A DNA stretch of 64,000 bases from positions 16,037,116-16,101,115 of the forward strand of contig CM060856.1 of NCBI GenBank assembly GCA_030737835.1, given 5' to 3'. The stretch's first letter is position 1, and each line of letters opens with the position of its first letter. Under the pieces are notes generated by a model, which saw only the letters and a program-made list of their open reading frames with translations, made no database searches and was not told the origin of the DNA. The position numbers and the translations under genes are program-made. The DNA comes from Acorus gramineus (Eukaryota; Streptophyta; Magnoliopsida; Acorales; Acoraceae). Below, one piece after another: positions 47,939-58,788 of this stretch.

Positions 47939-49959
47939 TCAATTTAAATTTACAACATCATCAATTCGGTCTTCAAGAGCCTCCTCATCCAAGATAGTTT
48001 GAGTTCTTTGTTGTGCTTTGTACCAATCTCGTAGGCACACGCACTGCTCGACTACATTTAGATGTAAACGACTTCTATAATCATCCAATACTCGATTTCT
48101 AGTGCTAAATGCTGATTCTGAAGAAACTTGTGAAGCAGGAGCAATTAATAAGTCTCGAGCCATAGCAAAAAAAATAGGAAATCGATTTTCTTGCCCCTTC
48201 CACCATGCCAAAACATCAAAAGTCCCTTCGCCATCTTCTTCGACATTTGGTTTTTGAAGGTAGCATTGTAGTTCAGATGTACCACTGCCACCTAGCGACC
48301 GGTTCAGAGTGCTTAGTCGCACCTTGAATTGTTTCCACCCTGACACTGATTTTTCCCTCCGTTGTTGTGATGAGGATGTATCGCCTTCACCGCTTTGTCT
48401 TTGAGTATTCTCCCTTTGAAACCTGTATTCTTCAAACATAGCTTGTAAAAGAGAATTAATTTAAGCAATATTTTCATAATCCGTGCCACTATCAGGACCA
48501 TTAAAACATTGATAAATATATTCAACTAAAATTTGCAGATCACTTATTTTAAAACGAGGGTCCATAATAGTGGCTAATCCAAAAATGATGGAAATTTTTT
48601 TTCAATATTTTCAAAATTTTGCCTCCATTGCTTCACAAATTGGTTCGAAAGCAACTTCATTTCTATGTTGGTTAAAAACATCACAAATATGGAACAAATG
48701 GAGTAGTACCTGGTTGGAAGTAGCATAATAAATTCTAGAAAAACAAACAGTAGCATTATAAAAAACTTTGAATAAATCTTTAAACATTTCTAAGCATGCC
48801 CAATCTTCAAGACTAATAATTTCATCATCATAATTTTTCTGTAACAAATATGTACTAATAACATTTTTATAAGGAAGAGCTGCTTCGATCATCAAATAAG
48901 TTGAATTCCACCGATGTCTAACATCCGTCAGTATTTTTCTATTTCTAAGGCCTGCAATTTTACATACTTGACGAAATTCTTGATATCTACTTGTAGAAGA
49001 AAAAATATAAATGAAACATTGTTTTATACGCTCAATAAATGGCTTAACAGCTTCTAAACCATCTTACACAATAAGATTGAGTATATGACAACAACAACGA
49101 ACATGTAATAATTTGGATGTTGTACATGAAGGCAAGCATCTTTCTAGAAATCTAGCTAAAACATCATTAGAAGAAGCATTTTCTAAAGTAAATGTAAAAA
49201 ATTTCTCATAAATACCCCAATTTTGAAGTTGGTTGATGACAGTAGTTGCCATCGCTTGTCCTGTATGGGGGGCATCAAGATCAGAGAAACAAATAATTCT
49301 TTTCTGCAATATCCAATTTGCATAAATGAAATGAGCTGTTAGTAAAACATAATATAAAGGTTGGTTAGAAGTCCATAAATCAGAAGTTAAACAAACTCTT
49401 CCAGGAATATTACTAAGGGTTACAAGTAAATCTGTCTTCTCTTCAGCATATAATTTTTCAACATCTCTCTTAACTGTGTTGCAAGAAATTGGTTGAAATT
49501 GAGGACCAAAAGCTTTTTGGATCCACTCTTCAAAATCAGGATGCTAAACCCTTGAAAATGGTTGTTCAGTCTTGATTATATATTTCACAGTTTCTCTTCT
49601 AGCAACAACTTGATTAAAACTAAAATTTAACAATTGCCCAGTCGAAGTTCTACTTAATTGTGATTGAAATTTTGATCCAACAATTTTACAGGTACATTCA
49701 GCAGCATGTCTAATTAAGTGGCTAGTGCCACTACAAGAATTAGCAGTTAATTCCTTACCACAGAAACGACATTTAGCAACTGTTTTGAAATATCACGAGG
49801 TTTTGTAGGATTTTGAACACTTATCTTGTCAAAAGTGTCCCAAGCTGCTGAAGGTTTTCATTTTGGTTTGGAGGTGCCAACTTCATCTACAGAAGGGGAA
49901 CCAACTTATGGATTTTCAGCATCAGCTCTAAAAACATTATTTGCAGAACTATCAGTCAT
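47939..49959 (-). pseudogene. hAT transposase, nearly full length, inactivated
   Basis: From ATG at 49959 (MTDSSANNVF) to the stop at 47939, roughly 670 codons. A BED zinc finger is visible (CRFCGKELTANS, then SHLIRHAAEC). The catalytic-core region includes TSDLWTSNQPLYYVLLTAHF, KRIICFSDLDAPHTG and LHVRCCCHILNLIV. The C-terminal dimerisation domain reads FDVLAWWKGQENRFPIF, ARDLLIAPASQVSSESAFS and TRNRVLDDYRSRLHLN. The blocks 47939-48439, 48611-48895 and 49064-49309 share one frame but are separated by about half a dozen in-frame stops. The BED region is in another frame, implying at least one frameshift near 49790. This is a relatively young but dead copy. Confidence 0.9.
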
Positions 49960-50404
49960 TGATATAAATAATATATGAAAGAAGAGGAGAGTTTTAGAGA
50001 GATCAATCAAATGATTTAGCAAAGAACACAAAAACTTCCGCCTGAACTTCATAGAGCAACTTCAGAGAGTTTGAGAGAGTTTGAGAGTTATAAATGATTG
50101 AAACTTGAAAGGTTATGGAGATATTTATAGTGTTTTTGTTTATTTTAAAATTCAAATTACAATGGAATCCATAAAATTTTAAAAAATAGCCATTAGGGAG
50201 GGTTTTAAAAAAACCCTTAGGGTCCATGACCGGGCCAGGCCCAGGCCTACGGGCGGGCTTTTCCGGGCTGGGCAGGGCTTTGGGGTTTTTGCCAAGCACA
50301 AGCCCGGCCCTATGGAAGGTTCAGGCTTGGGCCCCTGGCTTAGGCCCAAAAATTTCCGGGCCGGGTCCGGGCTCGCGGACTGTTTAGCCACCCCTAGAGT
50401 GTAG

Positions 50405-51300
50405 CAATGCCCAGGTTTTTATTTTGATTATCATAAAATTCCTGTATGCTCCATAAGAAATTCTTGCCCCATGATAAACTCTAATAAAATATTAGTCACT
50501 GCGCTCATGTTTAAGGTGCCACTTATCATTATCCGAGATAGATTGTTATATTGTTACAAATTGATATTTGGACAACATTTTTTTTTCTTCTTATTCTATC
50601 ATTGCAATTTTTACCTTTACCGTTTAGTTTTATTTTTTAAATTTAATTTAATTTAATTTTTAATTTTTTTTGAATTGCATAAAACATGAATCATCAATTT
50701 AAACAACCAGAATTACTATTGAGGCCCATGTTAACTTACCCAAGTAAAATTATCAGATTTTATTTTTTAATTAAACTGATGTTTTTGGTTGTTTCTATCA
50801 TATGGAAATAGCATGTACAATTCAAACATTCATTTCTTGACCAAATCACAACCAAATCAACCCCTTCAAATTGCATTAGAATTCTTATCTCTTCCTCTTT
50901 AATTTCATAAAATTTTTTTTCAAAAACATCCAATTCTCTGAATAGGAGATCGATTTTAATGTCAGTCTAAAAACACACACACACATGCATAACCTGTTGG
51001 AAGCCAGACTCCTGTTTCACAAAATAACTGCCCATAACGTTACTCCCGGTGAGCATAAGACGCATTTTACATCCATTGCGAGAGAAAGCTGTTTTCGATC
51101 AAACGTTTTCCGTCTAAAACGGCCACCCATCAAGAAAGGAGCGAAGTGATTTACACATAAGTCGGAGCCTCGTAAACCACCCCTCTCTCCGGATGAGAAT
51201 CGGACGTGAAACCCCTCTCAAATCCGATAAAAAACAAAGTTTTCAAAAAATCACACAACCTTCAACGAACGGTCCAGATCATCCGAACCGAGGACTCGAT
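50405..51300. other. Intergenic spacer upstream of histone H1
   Basis: Mostly AT-rich with nothing recognisable until the GC-richer H1 promoter begins near 51100. Confidence 0.5.
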
Positions 51301-51461
51301 CCACGCCACTCTTTCTCGACCAATCAGAGCGCGTATTTGCTTCAATCCAGACCGCACCGAACCCCACTATAAATTGCAACCGAAAATCACAATTTCTCCT
51401 CATCAAAATTTCAAAAACTCTTCTCATCAAATATTTCGTTTCGTTTTTAGATTCCGAGAGG
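51280..51461 (+). promoter_or_regulatory. Histone H1 core promoter and 5'UTR
   Basis: A CCAAT box CCAATCAGAGCGCG at 51320 is followed by TATAAAT at 51368, about 95 bp before the ATG, giving a predicted start of transcription near 51400 and a short 5'UTR. CCAAT plus TATA spacing fits a histone promoter. Confidence 0.65.
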
Positions 51462-52138
51462 ATGTCAGGCACGGTGGAAGCAACGATGGAGGCCGTTCCG
51501 CCGCCTCAGACGGCGGTCGAGAAGAAGGTCTCCAAGGCGAAGAAGCCGGCGGCGTCCAAGGCCGCCGCCGCCGCCGCTCAATCTCATCCTCCGTACTTTC
51601 AGGTATCGAATCTCGAACTTCTTGAGTTTCTAGGGTTTTGATTTGGTTTTGTTTCTGTTGGATCTGATTCGATTGAAATCGACGGTGGCAGATGATAAAG
51701 GAGGCTCTGCTGGCCCTTCACGAGAAGAGCGGATCGAGCCCCTACGCGATCGCGAAGCACATGGAGGAGAATCACAAGGGGGCCCTCCCGGAGAACTACA
51801 AGAAGATGTTGGGGCTCCAGCTGAAGAACTTCACGGCGAAGGGGAAGCTCGTGAAGGTGAAGGCCTCGTTCAAGCTCTCCGAGGCCGGGAAGAAGGAGTC
51901 AAAGTCTTCTGAGAAGAAGGTGGTGAAGAAGAAGAAGATTGCGGAAGTCTCTACCAAATCTGCTGGTGCGCCGAAGAAGGCGTCGGAGGTGAAGAAGCCG
52001 ATGAAGAAGAAGGCCGTCGGCGGTGGTGGTGCGGCGGCGAAGAAGAAGAAGAGGGTGGTGAAGAAGGCGACGCCCGTGAAAGCGAAGCAGCCAAAGTCGA
52101 TCAAGTCGCCGTCGAAGAAGGCGAGGAAGGCTGCTTGA
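51462..52138 (+). CDS. H1: Linker histone H1
   Basis: Two exons, 51462-51602 and 51692-52138, with an 89-bp GT-AG intron, encode 195 aa. Order: short acidic/Pro/Ala-rich N-tail (MSGTVEATMEAVPPPQ, KKVSKAKKPAASKAAA); H15 winged-helix globular domain from SHPPYFQMIKEALLALHEKS through GSSPYAIAKHMEENHKG, YKKMLGLQLKNFTAKGKLVK and ASFKLSEAG; then a lysine/alanine-rich C-tail. The intron falls at PYFQ/MIKEAL, the position conserved in plant H1 genes. Linker histones bind the nucleosome dyad and linker DNA. At 195 aa this is a small H1, nearer to the short, stress-associated H1.3 class than to the long somatic H1s, though class cannot be fixed from this alone. The 3'UTR runs to about 52280. Confidence 0.95.
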
Positions 52139-52280
52139 TTTTGTTTTGTGTTTTCAAGTTGTTTTTTTTTTTTGTGTATATGATGGTTGGGTTTGTAAAT
52201 TTGGGTGCATGTTTGGTAGTGCTGACTTGTGACTGTTTGTCGTGGTGGTGTTTTTTTTTTCCCCTTCAGTTTTTAATGAA

Positions 52281-53597
52281 ACGATGATGAGTGGATTTCA
52301 GTGATGGGTTCTGGATTAAAGTTTTGTGTGATTTCTTATTATCTCCTTTAATTTGAAATTTTAAAAGTAATCTCTTTTAGTTAAAGATCTATATAAAGAT
52401 TCGATATATATTGTTTAGTGATTTTTTATTTGTTTTTCTTAATTTGTTTTATGTTTTTAATTAATCACGGTTATAAATTTATTAAATAATATAAATTTAT
52501 TTATTTATTAATAATTTAATATATTTATGACTGTTTGATGATTTAATAATTTTTAATAAAAACAAATAAAAAATAAGGAAGATCAAAACCTTTAATTATT
52601 ACGGAACAGATTTGAAATGCTGGATGGCCGTGATTGGGTTTGTTTTCCGATCAGTCTAGACTGCTCTGCGTGTGTTCGTGCCTCAAAGTGGCTTTAGCCA
52701 GCTTAGACTGGCACATAGAGCCTCAAAGTGGCTTTAGCCAGCGTAGACTGGCACATAGAGCACTAGGCCCGATAATAAGGTATTTTATTATTATTTTTTA
52801 TTTTATTTAATCATTTATTTTTAAATATTTCATATGTGTTTTTGTTTTTTATTGATTTTTTTTATTATTTGAATTTATTTCACTGTATAATGAATAGATC
52901 GCTTTAGATGTTTTTGGTTGTGCTTTACATCAAATCTATCTACTAGGTGGATTTATGAGAAATGACAAAAAAGATGTGTTTTGTAATTTTGTTTACAGAA
53001 CAAATGTTAAAATTCAACTTTTTTATTTTTTATTATAGTAGGTTAGTATTATAAATTGTGCATTAAAAAACATATTAATAAAAAAATAAATTATAAGAAA
53101 TACATAGAATAAGAAATGCTGATTAAGAAATATAAAGAATTGTAATAAGGAATCAAGTGAGAGGGAAAAATTGGGTATGAAAGTGAATAAGAAAAAAATG
53201 TGATGAATTTATTAGGGGTGTTGTATTTTAAAATTTTGTTCATTCATATCATAATTAAATTTGTTGGGTTTCTTTAAAAATTAACAATAATTGTGAGTTA
53301 ACAAGTGATAAGACATCAGTTAACAAAATCCATTTAATAATCATGTTTTTTATCCTTTCATTAGGTGGAATATAATAAAAAAAAATGTATGTAAATCAAC
53401 CTATTTCGTACAATCTTCATTTTCTAACAATTTGTTGTATCCTGAAACAGTTATACATTCACGTACATTCAAGTCCATTTAGCAGTAACCAAGCAAAAAA
53501 AAAAAAGTCCATTTAGTAATTCCTTTTAGAGTGAGAAAATCACACTAAATAAGCATACTTGTTAAACATCTTACAACCATCGGTTTACAATAATTTT
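52281..53597. other. AT-rich intergenic spacer with one minisatellite
   Basis: Contains the 40-bp duplication at 52681 and otherwise A/T-rich sequence with no gene recognised. Confidence 0.5.
52681..52760. repeat. 40-bp tandem duplication
   Basis: Two adjacent units starting CCTCAAAGTGGCTTTAGCCA and ending GCACATAGAG, differing by one base. Each unit contains internal dyads (TGGCTTTAGCCA and AGTCTA-type), so it can fold. Confidence 0.95.
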
Positions 53598-54048
53598 GGA
53601 TTCATTTGGATAGAAGCATAAACTATTATAAGGTTTATGCCTATTACATGAATTCTTGACTTAATCAATGAAATAAATAATTTTCTGTTTTCTTGTATTT
53701 TCAGTTATTTTCATTGAGAAACATAATAATAAAGGTTGGAGTGTTTGGTTAATGATAAATAAAATGTTAATAAGGTGTAAATAATTGATTTGACATGTGA
53801 ATCCATTGATGTATAAGAGGTGATGACAGATAATTTAATGAGATGACATGTGATTTAATAGGTAAATCCCCTTATATCAATGGATGAATAACACAATTCC
53901 ATGGGGGAGTTAGAATACATATACTAGCTTATTCTTACCTAATTCTACATAGCTATACCTTTTTATACCACCCACCCAAACAGTTTTTTACATTTATTCC
54001 CCCTTATCCCCTCTATTCCACCATTTATTCTCCCATCTAAATGGACCC
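53598..54048. mobile_element. Tourist-like MITE, 451 bp
   Basis: TIRs GGATTCATTTGGATAG and (reverse complement of right) GGGTCCATTTAGATGG are flanked by TTT on both sides. This resembles the Tourist/Harbinger ends of the other MITEs here, although the TTT flanks deviate from the usual TWA. Non-coding. Confidence 0.6.
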
Positions 54049-54149
54049 TTTGCTGCATTGAGGTCCTGTGATCAACCAAAAATTTATTTGAGTCCGGGTG
54101 TTGTTATACTCAGTCATAGTCTAAAATACAGTTTCATATACATTATTAG

Positions 54150-54150
<1 letters not shown>

Positions 54151-54223
<73 letters not shown>
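54151..54223. repeat. (TC)n(TA)n compound microsatellite
   Basis: CT repeats to about 54180 run directly into TA repeats to about 54223. Confidence 0.95.
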
Positions 54224-54226
<3 letters not shown>

Positions 54227-54702
54227 ACGTTATTTTTTTATATATATTTATTAAAATTGATTCATTCAACTTGAAATGGAGTAAGTTTACGTGGATAGTG
54301 GTGCTCCCTATTACAGAGTGAGAATGTGGTGTAGCATGGGATAGAGGAATATCATTTGATAGAGGTCGATTGGGTATCAATGTGTAGGGTAAGGTTTAGG
54401 GTAGTCAGTAGAAACCTCATCTATTGGATTCTCCCATGCCCTTTCTCTTTCTCTCGTTTCTGCGCCCCCTCCCCCCCCTCTTTTTTTTCTATTTTCTTTT
54501 GTCTATATCTTCTCATTTTCAATTTAAACTTGTAATTCTCATTTAAGCAAATAGCAATGAAAGTAACGATAGTAAGATCTTTTTTTTAAATAAATAAAAA
54601 TAGAAATAAAACAACAATTTTCATCAAAGAATTCAAGCAACATATACTTTTCATCAAATTATATATATTGTTTAGATGTTGTTTAATATTTTTTTAAACA
54701 AT

Positions 54703-54734
54703 CCCCCTCCCCCCCCCCCCCCCCCCCCCTCCCC
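54703..54734. repeat. Poly-C tract
   Basis: About 30 bases almost all C with isolated T's. Length uncertain in any assembly. Confidence 0.9.
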
Positions 54735-55189
54735 AATCAGTTATGTATTCACACGTGAAGAGACAAAGGAACCCAATAACTGACGGGCCAGAGGACCAAC
54801 TAAAGCCCAGCCTGCGCGTCATCTCTTCACCTAAGCCCAGTCAATCAGCCCGCCCATCCAGCCCATTCAGGGCATTCAGTGAACTTCGACAAACCCAAGC
54901 GCGTGAGCGCGGCCCATTCATCTCCCCTAGGAAAATGTTACACTTACCATTTTACATTTCAAAAAGCAGTTAATCTATTTTCTTTTTTATAAAATGTGAA
55001 TATAAAATTAATAATATCATTTATAAAAAATATAAAAAATTCATATATCTTGTTACTGTGAGTGAAGTGGGTTGATCAGATTGCATTTGAGACTATAAAA
55101 AAGACTTTAGTATAATCAGAACTTATGTTGTTACATTCGATTTTTTCTTTTGATTTTTTTTATAGTCCCAAATTCAGTGTCATACTTTT
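54735..55189. other. Mixed spacer, GC-rich then AT-rich
   Basis: 54750-54940 is GC-rich with repeated AGCCCA/GCCCATTC motifs but has no recognisable coding. The following AT-rich part resembles decayed repeats elsewhere in the window. Confidence 0.4.
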
Positions 55190-55420
55190 TTTTTATTTTT
55201 TATTTTGAAATAAATGTTAGGCCACCGCCCTTCAATTAGATAAACGGAAGTGACCCGGAAAAAGGTAAACAAATAAGCAAAAAGCAAAGAAGAACTCTTT
55301 TGAACAAGAGGAATCCAGATCACATCATTACACTTAGAAATTCTAGTCCCCCATCCACCATTTTGATCAAAGAAGCACTAACACAATGTCTTCCCCAACC
55401 TAGAAATACATCGTTTTCCT
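55190..55420 (-). mobile_element. Possible LINE 3' end with A-tail
   Basis: On the minus strand a 3'UTR-like segment with CTAATTGAAGGGCGGTGGCC is followed by an A-rich tail (T-rich at about 55176-55202 on the plus strand). It is similar in layout to the LINE ends at 29.0 and 30.4 kb. Weak evidence. Confidence 0.35.
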
Positions 55421-55489
55421 CTTCACTCACAAGATAAAACTATATATTTTATTGAAATTTTTTCATATTTTAGATATATTTTTGAGTTT

Positions 55490-55625
55490 TTATTTTTTAA
55501 GTCTTATAAACTATGATATTTAATGATCAATCACTCTTTTTTTTCATATTTTATTTTAAGTCTCCAACATCAAAAATAAATTTTGTTATTAGTCCTTGCC
55601 GCTTAACGTGGAATATTTTTTATTT
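55490..55625. repeat. Foldback MITE family B, half copy
   Basis: GTTTTTATTTTTTAAGTC, ATTTAATGATCAATCAC and TTCATATTTTATTTTAAGTC match the left half of copies at 32809 and 56672. The matching right half is not evident. Confidence 0.5.
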
Positions 55626-56018
55626 AATATATCGAGACCTATTTCTAACCTCACCTTTACCTTAATTTATTTAATAATACATGTAAGGAAAGACGGTCTC
55701 TCTTATGGTAAATTTATATCATTGATCTATTATTGTATTAAATTGATTCTTTCAAAAGCAAATCAGCCAAACATGGTTCCTCAAGGTAAAAAAAAAAAGA
55801 AAATTCTTCATCAGTCCACTTTCAATAATTTGATCATCTTCGTGTTGTTAGGAGAAATTTAAAATAATTTTCTATGAAACTAGAGACAAATAAACAAAGG
55901 TGGTTTACTAACTTGATCGTAAGATCAGCTACGAAACCTCTTTGTCATAAAAAAAAAAAACTTTTGATCAAAGAGTACTCCATATATATGGAGACTATTA
56001 GTTTGACAAATACTCTAA

Positions 56019-56448
56019 CCCCGTGTGGATGTGGAATAGGGGATTGGATAACATAGAATAAAGCAGAATATGAGAAATTGGATGTTTAGGTGCATTAAAT
56101 ACCTACGGATAATATATGCCTAAATAAACTGGTATAAAATGATATATGGATTCCAGCGAACGATTGAAATTAAAGTTATTACAGGTTATTCCATCAAAAA
56201 AATATGTGAGTCCAATATCAAATCAACTATCATTAACCTCTTCTAAATCAGCTGTCAATATTTTTTCTTTTTTTATAAATCTTTATCCACATTTTATCCA
56301 AACAACAAAAACTTTATTATTACATTTTCCAACGAGAATAATTCAAAGCACAACCAAACATAAAATCACCTATTCTTCTATTATACTCATCTATGCTGGT
56401 ATAATTATATATCTCATAATAAATTTTATTATGTATGCAAACGAGGGT
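56019..56448. mobile_element. Tourist-like MITE, 430 bp, same family as 9603-10045
   Basis: TIRs CCCCGTGTGGATG and (reverse complement of right) ACCCTCGTTTGCATA are flanked by TAA at 56016-56018 and 56449-56451. The interior segment CCAACGAGAATAAT...AAAATCACCTATTC aligns with the 9.6 kb copy, about 46 kb away. Confidence 0.75.
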
Positions 56449-56671
56449 TAAATATGATAATGGCATATCATATTCTTGGTTGTTGTCTCTTCCCAGTACA
56501 CGCGCGCCTCCCATTTTAATTTGTAATTTATGAAAATAGCTACTTGACTAAAATACGGTAGTATATATAACTATAGACTTCATAATCATGTGAAAAGATC
56601 ATAGCAAAAATTTGCTACATCTTTGGTGACTAAAAATTGACGTGATGGATCAGTAAAACAATATAACAAAT

Positions 56672-56965
56672 AAGGATTTTTTATTTTAAGTACCTATAAA
56701 CTATATGATTTAGTGATCGATTCATCACTTCTTCATATTTTAATTTTAGATCCCAGATTTAAATGATATGTTTCTTTTTAATCCATCTCAGGGAAGGACT
56801 AAAAGAAAATCAAATAATTTAGAGATAAGTCCCTCATACGGATTAAAAAAGAACGTATCTTTTAAATTTGAGGACTAAAATCAAAATATGAAGAAGTGAG
56901 AAATCAATCAATAAATCATATAGTTTATGAAAACTTAAAAATAAACCAAATAATTTAATCCCCAA
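56672..56965. mobile_element. Foldback MITE family B, copy 2 (about 295 bp)
   Basis: Left GGATTTTTTATTTTAAGTAC, ACTATATGATTTAGTGATCG and right TAAATCATATAGTTTATG form inverted arms. The central GTCCCTCATACGGATTAAA corresponds to copy 1's GTCCCTCATAGGGACTA. Confidence 0.7.
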
Positions 56966-57316
56966 ATTGGTTAAATCTTGAGTCATTATTATGTGTTTAC
57001 ATAATTAATATAGGTTAATTACATTTCAAAAAAATAAAAATTCCAAAATGGATTAGAGGGCTGTCTTTTTTTTATGTGCTAAAACATGACCTATTTGCAC
57101 TACAGCATAGCAATAGGAAATAAAAACCAGGCTCTTTAAAAATATTAGTAAAATAGCAAAGGACTCATCCAAAACAATTTCTACACAAAAATCCTTACAA
57201 CTTGCAACACCAATCCAAGTATGTATACATATTACAACAACTTGTAAAATGCAAAGAAAAAGAAGAAGGAAGAAACAACAAATTTGACAATACAAAACCA
57301 TATTCATCTCAACTCC

Positions 57317-58788
57317 TCATTCCTCAAATATGCAAATCTCAATCCCACAATGGGCGCCCCCTGATCCCAAGAACTCACTCAACTCTTCTCCTTCTTCTTC
57401 TCTTTCGCTACCGCTACGCAGAAGAAGCAACGAAAGCTCCGAATCATCATGAACACCTTCTCCATGGCTCAACTGCGATGCGACAAACTTATCGAGATCC
57501 CTCCAATCAGTCACATTTTCAACAACATTATTGTTCATTTTGTTCTTGGCATTGGAGACCCCAGTAATTACTACTTCTTCTTCCTCTTCTTCCTTATCCA
57601 ATGAGACCGATATCGTGCTAGGCCGCCTAATCAAAGGCATGGATGGGCTCTGCAGCTGGGGGAGCTGGTTGAAGTGGCTTATCTTCTCTAAGAATTCAGT
57701 TTCTTGTTTGCATTCCAAGTTGCATGGGTGCCTTCGAAGGTGGTTCACAGGATCGAACAATGTGTTTACGTTGTTCGGTTCATCGTAACTGTATCTGGAG
57801 TCCCATATTCCTTCATAATTGTTCCTTGCTTGGATACTTGTTGTTCTCTTCTTGAATGCTCGGCAGACCACCCACCCTTCTTCCTGAAAAAGTATTTTAT
57901 GTCAATGTGGTTTCTATTTAAATTTTATTTTTTTTGTATAGATAGAAGAATACTAAAGTTTGAAATGTAAACACTACATGAGTTGAGCATGGAAAATTAT
58001 GAAAGCGAAAGGTGAAACCCCACACCCACTGCGCACGCGTGGTGGAGGGCTATTGTTGTCCTTGTAATGGAAAGCATATCTACAACAAAGACTCCAGCTG
58101 AGAATGAATTTCTCTAAAGTAGCTAGGTCTAAACTCAAATTTTCATGACTAATGAATATAGATTGATAGTTTTATTTTCTAGTTTAAATATAGAAATATC
58201 TCTGTTAACCTGTCAAGAGGTGGTTTGATCTGTTCTGATAATTAGTGTTGGGAGAGCTTGCCTGTGGAGGGCCATTCTCATCGGTCTCGAGTCGGTACTC
58301 GTGTATGATCCAGTCAGTCTTCTGACCATTCGGAGCCCTCCCTTTGTAGAAGACGAGCGTCTTTCTCATCCCGATGAGTCGATTCTTTTCGTGCACCGCC
58401 TTGTCCCTCCCTGTTGCCTTCCAGAACCCTGCCACCGTTGCCCGGTTGGTCCTCGTCCCCGTCGGGTACTTCTTGTCCTTGTGGCTGAAGAAGTACCAGT
58501 CGCTCTGCTCCTCGTATCCGATTCGACACCTCTCTACACAATTCAAAGAAACTAGTCCATAAACAATCACTTAAAAGAAAGCCAAGTTGAAGCCTAAACA
58601 AAGGGCTGATGGACCTGTTACACACCTTGGAGGTCCCATGGTTCGATCCGGTAGAGGTCGATGTCTCTGATGACATCGAGGTCTATCTTCTGCGACGCGA
58701 TCTTCTTCTTGAGGTAGTAGCCAACGAGCTCCTCCTCCGTCGGATGGAACCTAAATCCAGGAGGAATGCAAGACTCCATCACATCCAT
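57317..58788 (-). CDS. VND: NAC-domain transcription factor, VND class (VND7-like)
   Basis: Three coding exons, 58788-58626, 58533-58262 and 57883-57317, join in phase to give 333 aa. The NAC domain occupies about residues 8-160: [20 protein letters not shown] (A), [19 protein letters not shown] (B), [20 protein letters not shown] and [14 protein letters not shown] (C), [18 protein letters not shown] and [16 protein letters not shown] (D), [13 protein letters not shown] (E). The C-terminal activation region keeps VND-type motifs [12 protein letters not shown] and [20 protein letters not shown] proteins are master switches for xylem vessel differentiation and secondary-wall formation in the nucleus. 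LVGYYL and the overall length favour VND7 over VND1-6, not proven. Intron 2 begins with GC, not GT. A 5'UTR intron is likely. Confidence 0.92.

Larger units (their letters stand above)
43893..50396 (-). mobile_element. hAT transposon (Ac-like), about 3.06 kb, interrupted by a nested MULE
   Basis: Terminal inverted repeats TAGGGGTGGC / GCCACCCCTA are flanked by a perfect 8-bp duplication GAGTGTAG (43885-43892 and 50397-50404), the hAT hallmark. Both subterminal regions are very GC-rich with repeated GGGCC/CCGGGC motifs (43905-44110 and 50220-50385), in contrast to the AT-rich interior. The transposase is read on the minus strand. A second element (44224-47660) sits between the left subterminal region and the 3' end of the transposase gene. 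Confidence 0.92.
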
